From positions 3,596,001 to 3,660,000 of the forward strand of contig NC_014328.1 of the NCBI RefSeq assembly GCF_000143685.1: DNA of 64,000 nt, read 5' to 3'. A program made the position numbers and the translations under genes. Position 1 is the stretch's first letter, and each line of letters opens with the position of its first letter. Of the stretch, positions 34,284 to 42,116 are shown piece by piece. Below the pieces are notes generated by a model, which did no database searches, was not told the DNA's origin, and was given only the letters and a program-made list of their open reading frames with translations. The DNA comes from Clostridium ljungdahlii DSM 13528 (GTDB lineage Bacteria; Bacillota; Clostridia; Clostridiales; Clostridiaceae).

Positions 34284-35435
34284 TTGGGAATTTATTTAGA
34301 CAATGCTGCTACATCTTACCCCAAACCATCTATAGTTATAGACAAAATTTCAGATTTTATGAAGAACATAGGAGCCACTGCAGGAAGAGGGGCTTACAAA
34401 TCAGCTATTGAAGCTGATAGACTTGTATTTAACTGCAGAGATAATATATGTAAGTTATTTAACGGTAAAGACCCATCTAACATAATCTTTACTTACAACA
34501 TAACAGATTCACTTAATCTAATAATAAACGGAGTTTTAAATCAAGGAGATCATGTTATCACAAGTAGCTTGGAGCATAATTCTGTATGGAGACCTTTAAA
34601 AACTCTTGAACGGGACAGAAGTATAGAAATATCTACTCTTCCCTGCACAAATGAAGGAATATCAAAAGCCTGTGACATAGAAAAATTAATAAAAAAAAAC
34701 ACTAAGCTAATTGTATTCACTCATGCTTCTAACGTGCTTGGAACTATTCAACCTATAAGGGAAATAGGAGCTATAGCCAGGAAACATAAAATTCTATTTT
34801 TAGTAGACAGCGCCCAGACAGCCGGAGCTTACCCTATAGATGTACAAAAAGACAACATAGATATTCTTGCCTTCACAGGTCATAAAAGTCTTTTGGGACC
34901 TACTGGTACAGGAGGGCTTTTAATAAATTGTGACACTAATTGTATAAGGTCATTAAAATCTGGAGGAACCGGTGAAGATTCGAAAAATCCATACCAACCT
35001 GATTATTATCCTAATAAATTAGAAGCAGGAACCTTAAATGTAGCTGGAATAGTTGGTTTAGGAGAAGGAATTAGATACATATATGATCTAGGAGTACAAA
35101 AAATAAGAGATAAAGAAAATGAAATAATTGAATATGCCCTTAAGAGATTAGAGGAAGTTCCAGGAATCCATATATATGGTCCAAAAGATGCGAAAAAAAT
35201 AGTAGGTGTCATTTCGTTTAATATAGAGAATATGTCTGGTGAAGATATTGCTTTTAAGCTGGATAAGGAATATGACATAATGATAAGAGTTGGATTTCAT
35301 TGTGCTCCAACAGCCCACAGGATAATGGGAACTTATGAAATTGGTGCTATGAGAATAGGTATTGGATATTTTAATGAAAAGCAAGATATAGATGCATTAG
35401 TAAATGCTTTAAAAAATATAGTTTCTGAAAAATAA
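34284..35435 (+). CDS. Cysteine desulfurase family protein (class V aminotransferase)
   Basis: 383-aa PLP enzyme of the NifS/SufS superfamily, close to the group annotated as 'cysteine desulfurase family protein'. The substrate-binding start IYLDNAATSYPKP, HASNVLGTIQPI, the PLP lysine in FTGHKSLLGPTGTGG and the catalytic cysteine in RVGFHCAPTAHRIMG are all present. It should remove sulfur from cysteine to form a persulfide. Start is TTG at 34284 with AAAGGAG 9-10 bases ahead. It is not next to iscU/sufU, so its sulfur acceptor is unknown. It ends at a GC-rich terminator. Confidence 0.88.
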   Translation: MGIYLDNAATSYPKPSIVIDKISDFMKNIGATAGRGAYKSAIEADRLVFNCRDNICKLFNGKDPSNIIFTYNITDSLNLIINGVLNQGDHVITSSLEHNSVWRPLKTLERDRSIEISTLPCTNEGISKACDIEKLIKKNTKLIVFTHASNVLGTIQPIREIGAIARKHKILFLVDSAQTAGAYPIDVQKDNIDILAFTGHKSLLGPTGTGGLLINCDTNCIRSLKSGGTGEDSKNPYQPDYYPNKLEAGTLNVAGIVGLGEGIRYIYDLGVQKIRDKENEIIEYALKRLEEVPGIHIYGPKDAKKIVGVISFNIENMSGEDIAFKLDKEYDIMIRVGFHCAPTAHRIMGTYEIGAMRIGIGYFNEKQDIDALVNALKNIVSEK

Positions 35436-35438
35436 AAA

Positions 35439-35478
35439 AGCCCCCTTTTTAATTTGTTTATATGTAAAAAGGGGGGCT
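35439..35478 (+). terminator. Terminator of the cysteine desulfurase gene
   Basis: AGCCCCCTTTTT (35439-35450) pairs with AAAAAGGGGGGCT (35466-35478), one G bulged. It directly follows the stop codon. Confidence 0.8.
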
Positions 35479-35484
35479 TCCCAT

Positions 35485-35708
35485 TTATCCGATGACTACC
35501 TGCTCTAATACTTCCACGCACTCTGTGAAAGCGACTATCACCAAATCAAAGATTTGGGATATCTGCTTTTCTCCAAGTATGAGTAAAAAGCAGCTATATC
35601 CCTGGATAACGAATTTCCCTAAAGGATAACGTCTTCTAAGTGCTGAAGCACTAAGAATCCTGTTAATAAGCATCATGTGGAGTCAAAACTCCATCTGATG
35701 CTTAGAAC
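35485..35708 (+). repeat. Family A structured repeat, longest copy
   Basis: TTATCCGATGACTACC (35485-35500), CTGCTCTAATACT, a ~60-base expansion with small hairpins (CAAATC-AAA-GATTTG; CTGCTTTT with AAAAGCAG), then CTATATCCCTGGATAA (35594-35609), TTTCCCTAAAGGATAACG, CTAAGTGCTGAAGCACTAAG, and the terminal hairpin GCATCATGTGGAGT / ACTCCATCTGATGC (35670-35701). It links the short-form copies (5407, 60440) with the right-half form (30736). It lies between convergent genes. Confidence 0.8.
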
Positions 35709-35713
35709 TCTGT

Positions 35714-36712
35714 TTATTTATTTACTTTAACATTTTTATTATCTATATCCACCGCGTTTTTTCTTAAAGAAGATATTATTTTAAACACAATCATTATAAG
35801 TGCAACTCCCGCCACTGCTGAAATAATATAACCTACAACATCATTCATTCCTTTTACAGAATAGTCCGCTGCAATAGCATTAAAGTGTATGCCATTTTGA
35901 AATCCTTTAGGTATGTACCCTATAAGTGACTTCATACCTTCTGAATCCCATTCACCCCACGCGTCTCCAGCTGCTAAAAGTCCTAGAGGACATAAAACTA
36001 TTAAAATTGCCAAAAGTCCATAAAGTGGTTTTTTATTTCCAATTTTGTCTTCATATACAACATCTGGTGACATTTTCTTCACATAAGCGTATACTGCTGC
36101 AGTTATTGCCCCCTCAAGTATACCTACTAAAAGATGAGTTCCTACCATTGCTGGTACAGCCACATTTAAACCATAAGGACAATAAAGTGCCTTTCCAGCT
36201 GCATCTGTAAATAATAAAGGCTGTAGGCCAAATTCAATGGATGCCATAAAAGATGCCGCCACAATTCCTACATATCCACCTATAAAAGCTGCAATATATT
36301 CTCCTTTAGGGCTCTTTACTCTATTTTTTATAATACTATATATGGTATACCCTACAAAAGGCATTATAAAAGCCATGTTAAAAGTATTAGCTCCAAATGC
36401 AAGTATTCCTCCATCTCCGAAGAAAAGTGCCTGTATAAGTAGTGCTATAGTAACTGCAATAGTTGCTGCATAAGGTCCAAGTAAAATTGCTATCAAAGTT
36501 GCCCCTACTGCATGAGCTGTTGTTCCTCCTGGTATAGGTACATTAAACATCATTATAAGAAAAGAAAATGCTCCGCAAACACCAAGCATAGGCATTTTCT
36601 TGGGACTTATTTCACTTTTTACCTTTTTTACGGCCTTTGCCCAAACTGGCAGCATTACCACTGCCATAACAGCACAGGTTGATGGACTTAAATAATTATC
36701 TGGAATATGCAT
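35714..36712 (-). CDS. cbiM: CbiM/NikM-type ECF metal transporter membrane protein
   Basis: 332-aa integral membrane protein for cobalt or nickel uptake. The exact N-terminus MHIPDNYLSPSTC is diagnostic: His2 is a metal ligand, so the ATG at 36712 (GGAGG 8 bases upstream) must be the start. A second conserved stretch is PIPGGTTAHAVGA. The ~220-residue M domain is followed by an extra C-terminal part with two helices and a Gly/Trp-rich external loop (GDAWGEWDSEGMKSLIGYIP), as in CbiMN/NikMN fusions. The companion CbiQ and CbiO genes are not present here. No cobalamin or NiCo riboswitch is seen upstream, but inverted repeats are. Confidence 0.88.
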   Translation of the reverse strand: MHIPDNYLSPSTCAVMAVVMLPVWAKAVKKVKSEISPKKMPMLGVCGAFSFLIMMFNVPIPGGTTAHAVGATLIAILLGPYAATIAVTIALLIQALFFGDGGILAFGANTFNMAFIMPFVGYTIYSIIKNRVKSPKGEYIAAFIGGYVGIVAASFMASIEFGLQPLLFTDAAGKALYCPYGLNVAVPAMVGTHLLVGILEGAITAAVYAYVKKMSPDVVYEDKIGNKKPLYGLLAILIVLCPLGLLAAGDAWGEWDSEGMKSLIGYIPKGFQNGIHFNAIAADYSVKGMNDVVGYIISAVAGVALIMIVFKIISSLRKNAVDIDNKNVKVNK

Positions 36713-36902
36713 AATAAAGACCTCCTAGAATTTTAAAAAAAATATACGAATTTATCTTTCTCTTATATATCTAGCAATTTATATGCCAATTTTCTATATA
36801 TTTTTAATAATTTTTCACAACCTTCTCAAATAGATGTTAATAGTGGGATAAGCTTTAATATTTAGTTTTAATATTTTGTGCTAAGAAATTTTTCTAAGTC
36901 CA

Positions 36903-36923
36903 TTGGTATCAAAATGATACCAA
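36903..36923. promoter_or_regulatory. Palindrome upstream of the CbiM gene
   Basis: TTGGTATCA-AAA-TGATACCAA is a perfect palindrome 190 bases before the cbiM start. A related half-site, TATCAAAATGAGAT, begins 8 bases further on. A metal-responsive repressor site is possible; the sequence is not the standard NikR consensus. Confidence 0.4.
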
Positions 36924-36926
36924 ATT

Positions 36927-36972
36927 TATATCAAAATGAGATTATGTTTCAATTTTATCTCATTTCGATATA
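36927..36972 (-). terminator. Hairpin after lipA
   Basis: TATATCAAAATGAGAT (36927-36942) and ATCTCATTTCGATATA (36957-36972) form a 16-bp stem with one mismatch. It follows the lipA stop by 21 bases on the reverse strand. The T-run is poor, so a shared operator with the neighbouring palindrome is the alternative. Confidence 0.5.
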
Positions 36973-36993
36973 AGTAGAGTTTTTGGCATCAGA

Positions 36994-37845
36994 TTAGCTT
37001 TCAATCATTTCTTCTGCATGATAGGAACTTCTTACTAGTGGGGAAGATGATACAAATTTAAAACCCAACTCTAAAGCTATTTCTTTATACTTTTTAAATA
37101 GATCAGGATGAACATACTCTACAACAGGATGATGTTTTGAAGAAGGTGGTAAGTACTGACCTATTGTAACAATGTCACAATCCGCCCTTCTTAAATCCTT
37201 TAATACTTCTATAATATCTTCTTCTTTTTCTCCAAGCCCCAACATAAATCCTGATTTTGTTAAAATTGAGTTATCCATAATCTTAACTCTTTTTAAAAGT
37301 TCCAGTGAACGCTTGTAAACTGCCATTGGTCTTACTTCTTTATATAGAGCAGGTGTAGTCTCTACATTGTGATTTATTACATTAGGTTTTGAATCCACTA
37401 CCTTTTTAAGTGCAGTTTCATTTCCTTTAAAATCCGGTATTAAAACTTCTACTGTTATATTTTTATTAAGCTTTCTTATTTCTTCTACAACATTAGCAAA
37501 ATGAGAAGCTCCTCCATCTTCTAAATCATCTCTTGTAACAGAAGTTATTACCGCATATTTCAATTCTAGTTTATCCACTGCTTGTGCCACATTAAAAGGT
37601 TCTTTTTTATCAACTTTTTCAGGTTTGCCTTTAGTTACATTACAAAAAGTACAATTTCTAGTACAATTTTTCCCAAGTATCATAAAAGTTGCCCTGCTTT
37701 TATTAAAACATTCCATTCTATTAGGACAATTTGCCTCACCACATACAGTATTTAAAGAATATTTTTTAAGTATATCCTTTACATCCTGGGAAACTTGTCC
37801 GCCTCTTATTTTTATTTTTAACCACTCAGGTTTTCTCTTATACAT
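36994..37845 (-). CDS. lipA: Lipoyl synthase
   Basis: LipA inserts two sulfurs into octanoyl groups on lipoyl-dependent proteins. The 283-aa radical SAM enzyme shows both cluster motifs: the auxiliary CX4CX5C ([12 protein letters not shown]) and the radical SAM CX3CX2C (CTRNCTFC), plus the C-terminal serine ligand region [13 protein letters not shown]. The ATG at 37845 has GAGGG 10 bases upstream; the TTG nine bases earlier lies too close. lplA is encoded 72 bases upstream on the same strand, so the cell can both scavenge and make lipoate. Confidence 0.95.
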   Translation of the reverse strand: MYKRKPEWLKIKIRGGQVSQDVKDILKKYSLNTVCGEANCPNRMECFNKSRATFMILGKNCTRNCTFCNVTKGKPEKVDKKEPFNVAQAVDKLELKYAVITSVTRDDLEDGGASHFANVVEEIRKLNKNITVEVLIPDFKGNETALKKVVDSKPNVINHNVETTPALYKEVRPMAVYKRSLELLKRVKIMDNSILTKSGFMLGLGEKEEDIIEVLKDLRRADCDIVTIGQYLPPSSKHHPVVEYVHPDLFKKYKEIALELGFKFVSSSPLVRSSYHAEEMIES

Positions 37846-37917
37846 AAAATACAATCCCTCGCTTCTTCTTTAAAATATGCTAATTTTTTAACACATCTCC
37901 ACAAAATTAGTATACTA

Positions 37918-38901
37918 CTATTTAAACATAACCTCCATAATATCTTTTTTGTTTATATTATGCATATATCTTTCCATGTCTACGTTTTCAAGTGATTTCA
38001 GAATTTCTTCTTTTTCATACTTAATTCCTAGAAACTCATTTTCCAATTCACTAATCTCGCAACTGCTGAAAAAATCTCCAAAAAATTTTATATTGTCTAT
38101 AATACCTTTTTTTACATATATATTAACCTGTACAATTCCTCCTGGAAATTTTTTCTGGTTGGAATAATTAAACTTTTTAAGATGTCCATAATTCCATTCC
38201 CACGTCTTATATTTATGATAACATATTTCTTTTATTTTTTTCCATTCCTCTTTTGAAAATATATATATTTTAGGATTTTCATCTTCACTTATAACTGATT
38301 TCATTAAAAATTCTTTGAATTCAATTATAGTCATATCACTTTTAATATAATCATATATATTCGTAACCCTGCTTCTTACAGATTTAACAGCTTTATCTGA
38401 AAATTTTATAGGGTTTACGTAAAGAGCATCATTCAAATTTTTCATATTAACAGAAAACAAAATACTTCCATGATGCAAAATTTTATTTCCATGTTTATAT
38501 TGGGCATTTCCTGAAATTTTTTTACCATCTATAACCAAATCATTTCTACCAGAAAGCTCTGCGTTTATAGATAGCTTTTTCAATGCTCTTATTATAGGAT
38601 ACGTAAACTTACTAAAATCCGCAAAAGCATTGTTTTCGCCTACAGATATAAAGGTAAAATTTAAAGTTCCCAGGTCATTGAATATAGTTCCTCCCCCTGA
38701 CATTCTTCTTACTACTGATAAATTATGCTTTTTTATATAGTCTATGTTTATTTCTGAAAGGGTATTTTGATTTTTGCCTATTAAAACACAGGGTCTGTTT
38801 CTCCAAAGGATAAAACAATCCTCATTGAATGTTTGCATTACATATTCTTCAATTGCATGGTTCATATATGGGTTCGTATTTTGGTGCTCAATAAATAACA
38901 T
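37918..38901 (-). CDS. lplA: Lipoate-protein ligase A
   Basis: LplA activates free lipoate with ATP and attaches it to acceptor lysines such as that of glycine-cleavage H protein. The 327-aa enzyme has the large BPL/LplA catalytic domain (RRMSGGGTIFNDLGTLNFTFI; catalytic Lys region DGKKISGNAQYKHGNKILHHGSILF) and the small C-terminal accessory domain (~245-327). AAGGAG is 8 bases before the ATG at 38901; an ATG two codons earlier is too close to it. It is followed by lipA. Confidence 0.92.
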   Translation of the reverse strand: MLFIEHQNTNPYMNHAIEEYVMQTFNEDCFILWRNRPCVLIGKNQNTLSEINIDYIKKHNLSVVRRMSGGGTIFNDLGTLNFTFISVGENNAFADFSKFTYPIIRALKKLSINAELSGRNDLVIDGKKISGNAQYKHGNKILHHGSILFSVNMKNLNDALYVNPIKFSDKAVKSVRSRVTNIYDYIKSDMTIIEFKEFLMKSVISEDENPKIYIFSKEEWKKIKEICYHKYKTWEWNYGHLKKFNYSNQKKFPGGIVQVNIYVKKGIIDNIKFFGDFFSSCEISELENEFLGIKYEKEEILKSLENVDMERYMHNINKKDIMEVMFK

Positions 38902-39066
38902 TTTCATTACTCCTTTTTTAGAATAGACTTTTCACTAGCGTTTATCTACAAAGCTACCTAAAATGAATTATACACAATAAGTTTAATATTTAAAAGTAAT
39001 TATTCAGTAATTAAATTATATTTCGATACTTGTAATATATAGATAAAAATGTAAGAAGGGGTTATT

Positions 39067-39585
39067 GTGGATTCAATTACAATTAGCAAATTAATTTCCT
39101 GTAAAGCCAAGTGTAATGTCAGTGAGCATAAAACTTCATCTAGTAACAATAATACTACAAATTTTAAAGGCAAAGATGATTCAAATATATCCAAAGATGG
39201 AACTGTACTCTGTAACTTTTTTAACCGCATTGAAAGCTCTAGTAAAGACAATGCTAAGCTTTCTTCACTATCAAAATATACTTCAGAATATAAAAAGATA
39301 AAAAAAGAAATTTTATCTGGTGCTTATGGAAGTGATACTCAAAAGTACATGAGCTTACTTGACAATGCATTTAAAGATACCTTAAATAATTTTTCAAATT
39401 CACTTATCAAATCACTTACTAAAAACATTGCCAAAAACACTACGAAGATGTCTTATTCATCACTAATTAAATTTCAAAAACAATACGAAACGGGTACAAC
39501 CTTAACCTGGATGTTTAGAGAAGAAAATAAAGAGGTACTACGTAAAATAGATTATTATAAGAGAAAAAAAATAGCCAAATGGTAA
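39067..39585 (+). CDS. Uncharacterised Ser/Asn/Lys-rich protein
   Basis: 172 aa, no membrane segment or signal peptide. Residues 1-60 are Ser/Asn-rich and likely disordered; residues ~65-172 look helical and basic (SKYTSEYKKIKKEILSGAYG ... NNFSNSLIKSLTKNIAKNT ... YYKRKKIAKW). Start is GTG at 39067 with AGGGG 5 bases before. I recognise no family; small flagellum-linked or phage-type proteins in clostridia can look like this, but nothing nearby supports either. A second short frame overlaps its stop. Confidence 0.5.
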   Translation: MDSITISKLISCKAKCNVSEHKTSSSNNNTTNFKGKDDSNISKDGTVLCNFFNRIESSSKDNAKLSSLSKYTSEYKKIKKEILSGAYGSDTQKYMSLLDNAFKDTLNNFSNSLIKSLTKNIAKNTTKMSYSSLIKFQKQYETGTTLTWMFREENKEVLRKIDYYKRKKIAKW

Positions 39586-39701
39586 CTTCTTTGACTCAAT
39601 TAAGCCATACTTATAAACATATAATAAGCAATATCTCAAATACAACAACTATGATAATGGACAATATAAATGACTCTTTTAATTCAAATAAGCTTACATA
39701 A
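39579..39701 (+). CDS. Possible small protein overlapping the preceding stop (40 aa)
   Basis: ATGGTAA overlaps the stop codon of the 172-aa gene and opens a 40-codon frame rich in Thr, Asn and Ser (MVTSLTQLSHTYKHI, then ISNISNTTTMIMDNINDSFN). It could be translated by coupling, or it could be the real C-terminus of the upstream protein after a frameshift. The ribosome site is weak. The bases from 39702 to ~39930 hold no gene; only the cspA promoter follows. Confidence 0.25.
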   Translation: MVTSLTQLSHTYKHIISNISNTTTMIMDNINDSFNSNKLT

Positions 39702-39931
39702 GAGATCCCTTTAACGCCTAATGTCTAAAAGGATCAAGTAAAAATATTTTTAATACATTACCGTAAATTAACAATGTATTAAAAAGTATTAAATGTTAAA
39801 TACTAATACTAATAAAAAAGTTTTTAATTGCAGCAAAATTATTTTAAAAATTACTTTGATTATAGAGTCAAATTAATGTATAATATGTTTATTAGGTAAC
39901 ATCAATATTTAATGTGAAATTTTAAGATTTG

Positions 39932-39960
39932 TTGTTAATTTTACATTTTTGTGTTATACT
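39932..39960 (+). promoter_or_regulatory. Promoter of the cold shock gene
   Basis: TTGTTA (39932-39937), 17 bases, TATACT (39955-39960). It predicts a ~70-base 5' leader before the cold shock gene, in keeping with the structured leaders of csp messages. Confidence 0.6.
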
Positions 39961-40035
39961 AATGTAATAATAAACACCGATATACAAAATCAAGCTATAT
40001 CAATTATAAGTGTTTTATCTTTAGGAGGATAATAA

Positions 40036-40239
40036 ATGAAAATAGGAACAGTAAAATGGTTTAACTCAGAAAAAGGATTTGGATTTATTGAAGTACCTGG
40101 CGAAAATGATGTTTTCGTACACTTCACTGCAATCCAAAGTGATGAACCAAGAAAAAATCTTGAAGAAGGTCAAAAAGTTCAATTTGATGTTGAAGAAGGA
40201 CCAAAAGGTCTTCAAGCTGCTAACGTTGTAAAACTATAA
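40036..40239 (+). CDS. Cold shock protein (CspA family)
   Basis: 67-aa OB-fold RNA chaperone that melts mRNA structure. It has both RNA-binding motifs, KGFGFIEV (RNP1) and VFVHFTAI (RNP2), after the invariant start [20 protein letters not shown] lies 8 bases before the ATG. Monocistronic, with its own promoter and terminator. Confidence 0.97.
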   Translation: MKIGTVKWFNSEKGFGFIEVPGENDVFVHFTAIQSDEPRKNLEEGQKVQFDVEEGPKGLQAANVVKL

Positions 40240-40295
40240 TTTATAGCTTACAATATTAGAATAAAACATCTTAACATAAATGAATAGAATGTTTT

Positions 40296-40323
40296 ACCAC
40301 CTCTGAATAAAAGGTGGTTTTTT
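40296..40323 (+). terminator. Terminator of the cold shock gene
   Basis: ACCACCT (40296-40302) pairs with AGGTGGT (40312-40318), followed by seven T. Confidence 0.85.
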
Positions 40324-40332
40324 ATACCTTTG

Positions 40333-40370
40333 AAAAAAGGGATATACAACTATTTGTATATCCCTTTTTT
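40333..40370. terminator. Bidirectional terminator, mainly for sdaAA
   Basis: AAAAAAGGGATATACAA (40333-40349) and TTGTATATCCCTTTTTT (40354-40370) form a 17-bp perfect stem with T-runs on both strands; it overlaps the sdaAA stop codon by two bases. Confidence 0.85.
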
Positions 40371-41241
40371 AATTTCCAAGTACCTGCTTTTTTAATTTAA
40401 GGCCAGTTTCTGTAACTGCAAGTCCTCCAAGTGCTGTCTCCCTAAGTGCACAGGGAAGTTGTTTTCCAACCCTATACATTGCCGAAACAGTATCATCAAA
40501 AGGTATTCTACTGTATACACCTGCCATAACCATATCTGCTGTAGTTAGTGCGCTTACAGTTCCTGAAACGTTTCTCTTGGCACAAGGTACTTCTACAAGA
40601 CCTGCTACAGGATCGCAAACTAATCCTAATACATTTTTTATCACTATAGCACTGGCATTTAAGGCTTGTTCTGGAGTACCGCCCATCATCTCAACTACTC
40701 CTCCTGCTGCCATAGCAGCTGCAGAACCACACTCTGCCTGACATCCACCTTCAGCTCCTGACATAGTGGCATTTCTAGCTATTATCATTCCAATTCCAGT
40801 TGCTGTGAAGAGCGCTTGAATCAATTCATCCTCACTCTTGTTTAGCTTTTCTCCTGCACTTATTATTGCCGCAGGTATTATTCCACAGGAGCCTGCTGTA
40901 GGTGCAGCCACTATCTTTCCCATAGCAGCATTAACTTCCGAACATGAAAGCGCCCTTGCCATTGCTTTTATCATAAAATCTCCAGTTAAACTTTTTCCTT
41001 CCCTACAATAATTATTTAATATGTAAGCATCCCCACCTATAAGTCCGCTTATAGATTTTACTTTGTTTTTCATACCATATTCTGCAGCATTTTGCATTAC
41101 TTTAAGATTTTTTCTCATCTTCCCTAAAATTTCTTCCCTACTAGAATCTCCCCTTTTAATTTCTTCCTCAACTGTATATTCCCATATTTTCATACTTTTT
41201 TCTCTACATATTTTTATAAGTTCATTTCCGGTATTAGCCAT
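40369..41241 (-). CDS. sdaAA: L-serine dehydratase, iron-sulfur-dependent, alpha subunit
   Basis: The alpha subunit carries the 4Fe-4S active site that deaminates serine to pyruvate and ammonia. The 290-aa protein has the conserved blocks AAPTAGSCGIIPAAI, MSGAEGGCQAECGSAAAMAAGG and GLVCDPVAGLVEVPCAKRN, whose cysteines are the cluster ligands. AGGAGG lies 8 bases before the ATG, within the end of sdaAB; the two subunits are made from one message. Confidence 0.95.
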   Translation of the reverse strand: MANTGNELIKICREKSMKIWEYTVEEEIKRGDSSREEILGKMRKNLKVMQNAAEYGMKNKVKSISGLIGGDAYILNNYCREGKSLTGDFMIKAMARALSCSEVNAAMGKIVAAPTAGSCGIIPAAIISAGEKLNKSEDELIQALFTATGIGMIIARNATMSGAEGGCQAECGSAAAMAAGGVVEMMGGTPEQALNASAIVIKNVLGLVCDPVAGLVEVPCAKRNVSGTVSALTTADMVMAGVYSRIPFDDTVSAMYRVGKQLPCALRETALGGLAVTETGLKLKKQVLGN

Positions 41242-41244
41242 CTA

Positions 41245-41937
41245 TTATTCCTCCTCTGTTATAGGATTTATAGCTCTTATCTTTTTTATATTTGAAATTT
41301 CATTTATTTCATTTACAACATCCTCAGAAATTAAATCGTCCACTTCAAACACCATAGTTGCTCCAGAACCTCTAGTGCTTTTTCTATACACTCTCATAAA
41401 AGCTATGTTTATTTTATGCTTATAAAGTATATCAGATACCTTTGCAACCATACCCGGTACATCCATATGATTTATCAATATAGTAGGGTAACTTCCTGTA
41501 AATTCTATTTTGTCTCCATCTACTTCACTTATTACTACATTTCCTCCACCTATAGATGAGCCTACCATTTCACAAGTTTCCCCATTATCCTTTTCTATAA
41601 TAAATTTGACTGTATTAGGATGAACGTCTCCTAAATCTATTTCTTTAAATTCAATTTTAATTCCCTCTTCCCTTGCCAAAATAATAGATTCTTTTAGATT
41701 TTCATCCCAGGGATCCATCCCCAGTATTCCAGCAACTAAAGCCTTGTCTGTACCATGTCCTTTATAAGTTTTAGCAAAAGATCCATGAAGCAGAAATTGT
41801 ACCTTTAAAATTTTGCCTCCTGCTATAGTCTTTGCAATTTTACCCAGTCTTGCTGCCCCAGCAGTATGAGAGCTAGAGGGTCCTATCATTATGGGTCCTA
41901 GAATATCAAAAGCACTATATTCTCGCATATTAAGCAC
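41245..41937 (-). CDS. sdaAB: L-serine dehydratase, iron-sulfur-dependent, beta subunit
   Basis: 230-aa partner of SdaAA. The N-terminal domain starts SAFDILGPIMIGPSSSHTAGAARLG, typical of the beta domain of serine dehydratase, and residues ~150-225 are an ACT domain (ILINHMDVPGMVAKVSDILYKHKINIAFMRV) that senses an amino acid. The alpha gene follows after 3 bases. Clostridia use the enzyme for serine fermentation to pyruvate. Confidence 0.95.
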   Translation of the reverse strand: MLNMREYSAFDILGPIMIGPSSSHTAGAARLGKIAKTIAGGKILKVQFLLHGSFAKTYKGHGTDKALVAGILGMDPWDENLKESIILAREEGIKIEFKEIDLGDVHPNTVKFIIEKDNGETCEMVGSSIGGGNVVISEVDGDKIEFTGSYPTILINHMDVPGMVAKVSDILYKHKINIAFMRVYRKSTRGSGATMVFEVDDLISEDVVNEINEISNIKKIRAINPITEEE

Positions 41938-42116
41938 ATCCTTTCATTTTAGTCTAAAATATAACAGCTTTTATTATATTATGGTCATTCAAGAACTAGT
42001 ATATAATTAAACTAAAAAAATTGCACTAGGCTGGTACTTTTTATGTGCATATTTTTGTTTATATTTGCAGAATATAAATTTTATAATATATAAAATTTTT
42101 GGAGGAAGCACATAAA

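Noticed and set aside
36713..36993. Cobalamin or NiCo riboswitch upstream of the CbiM gene
   Set aside because: None of the conserved B12-box or NiCo core sequences is present; only simple palindromes.
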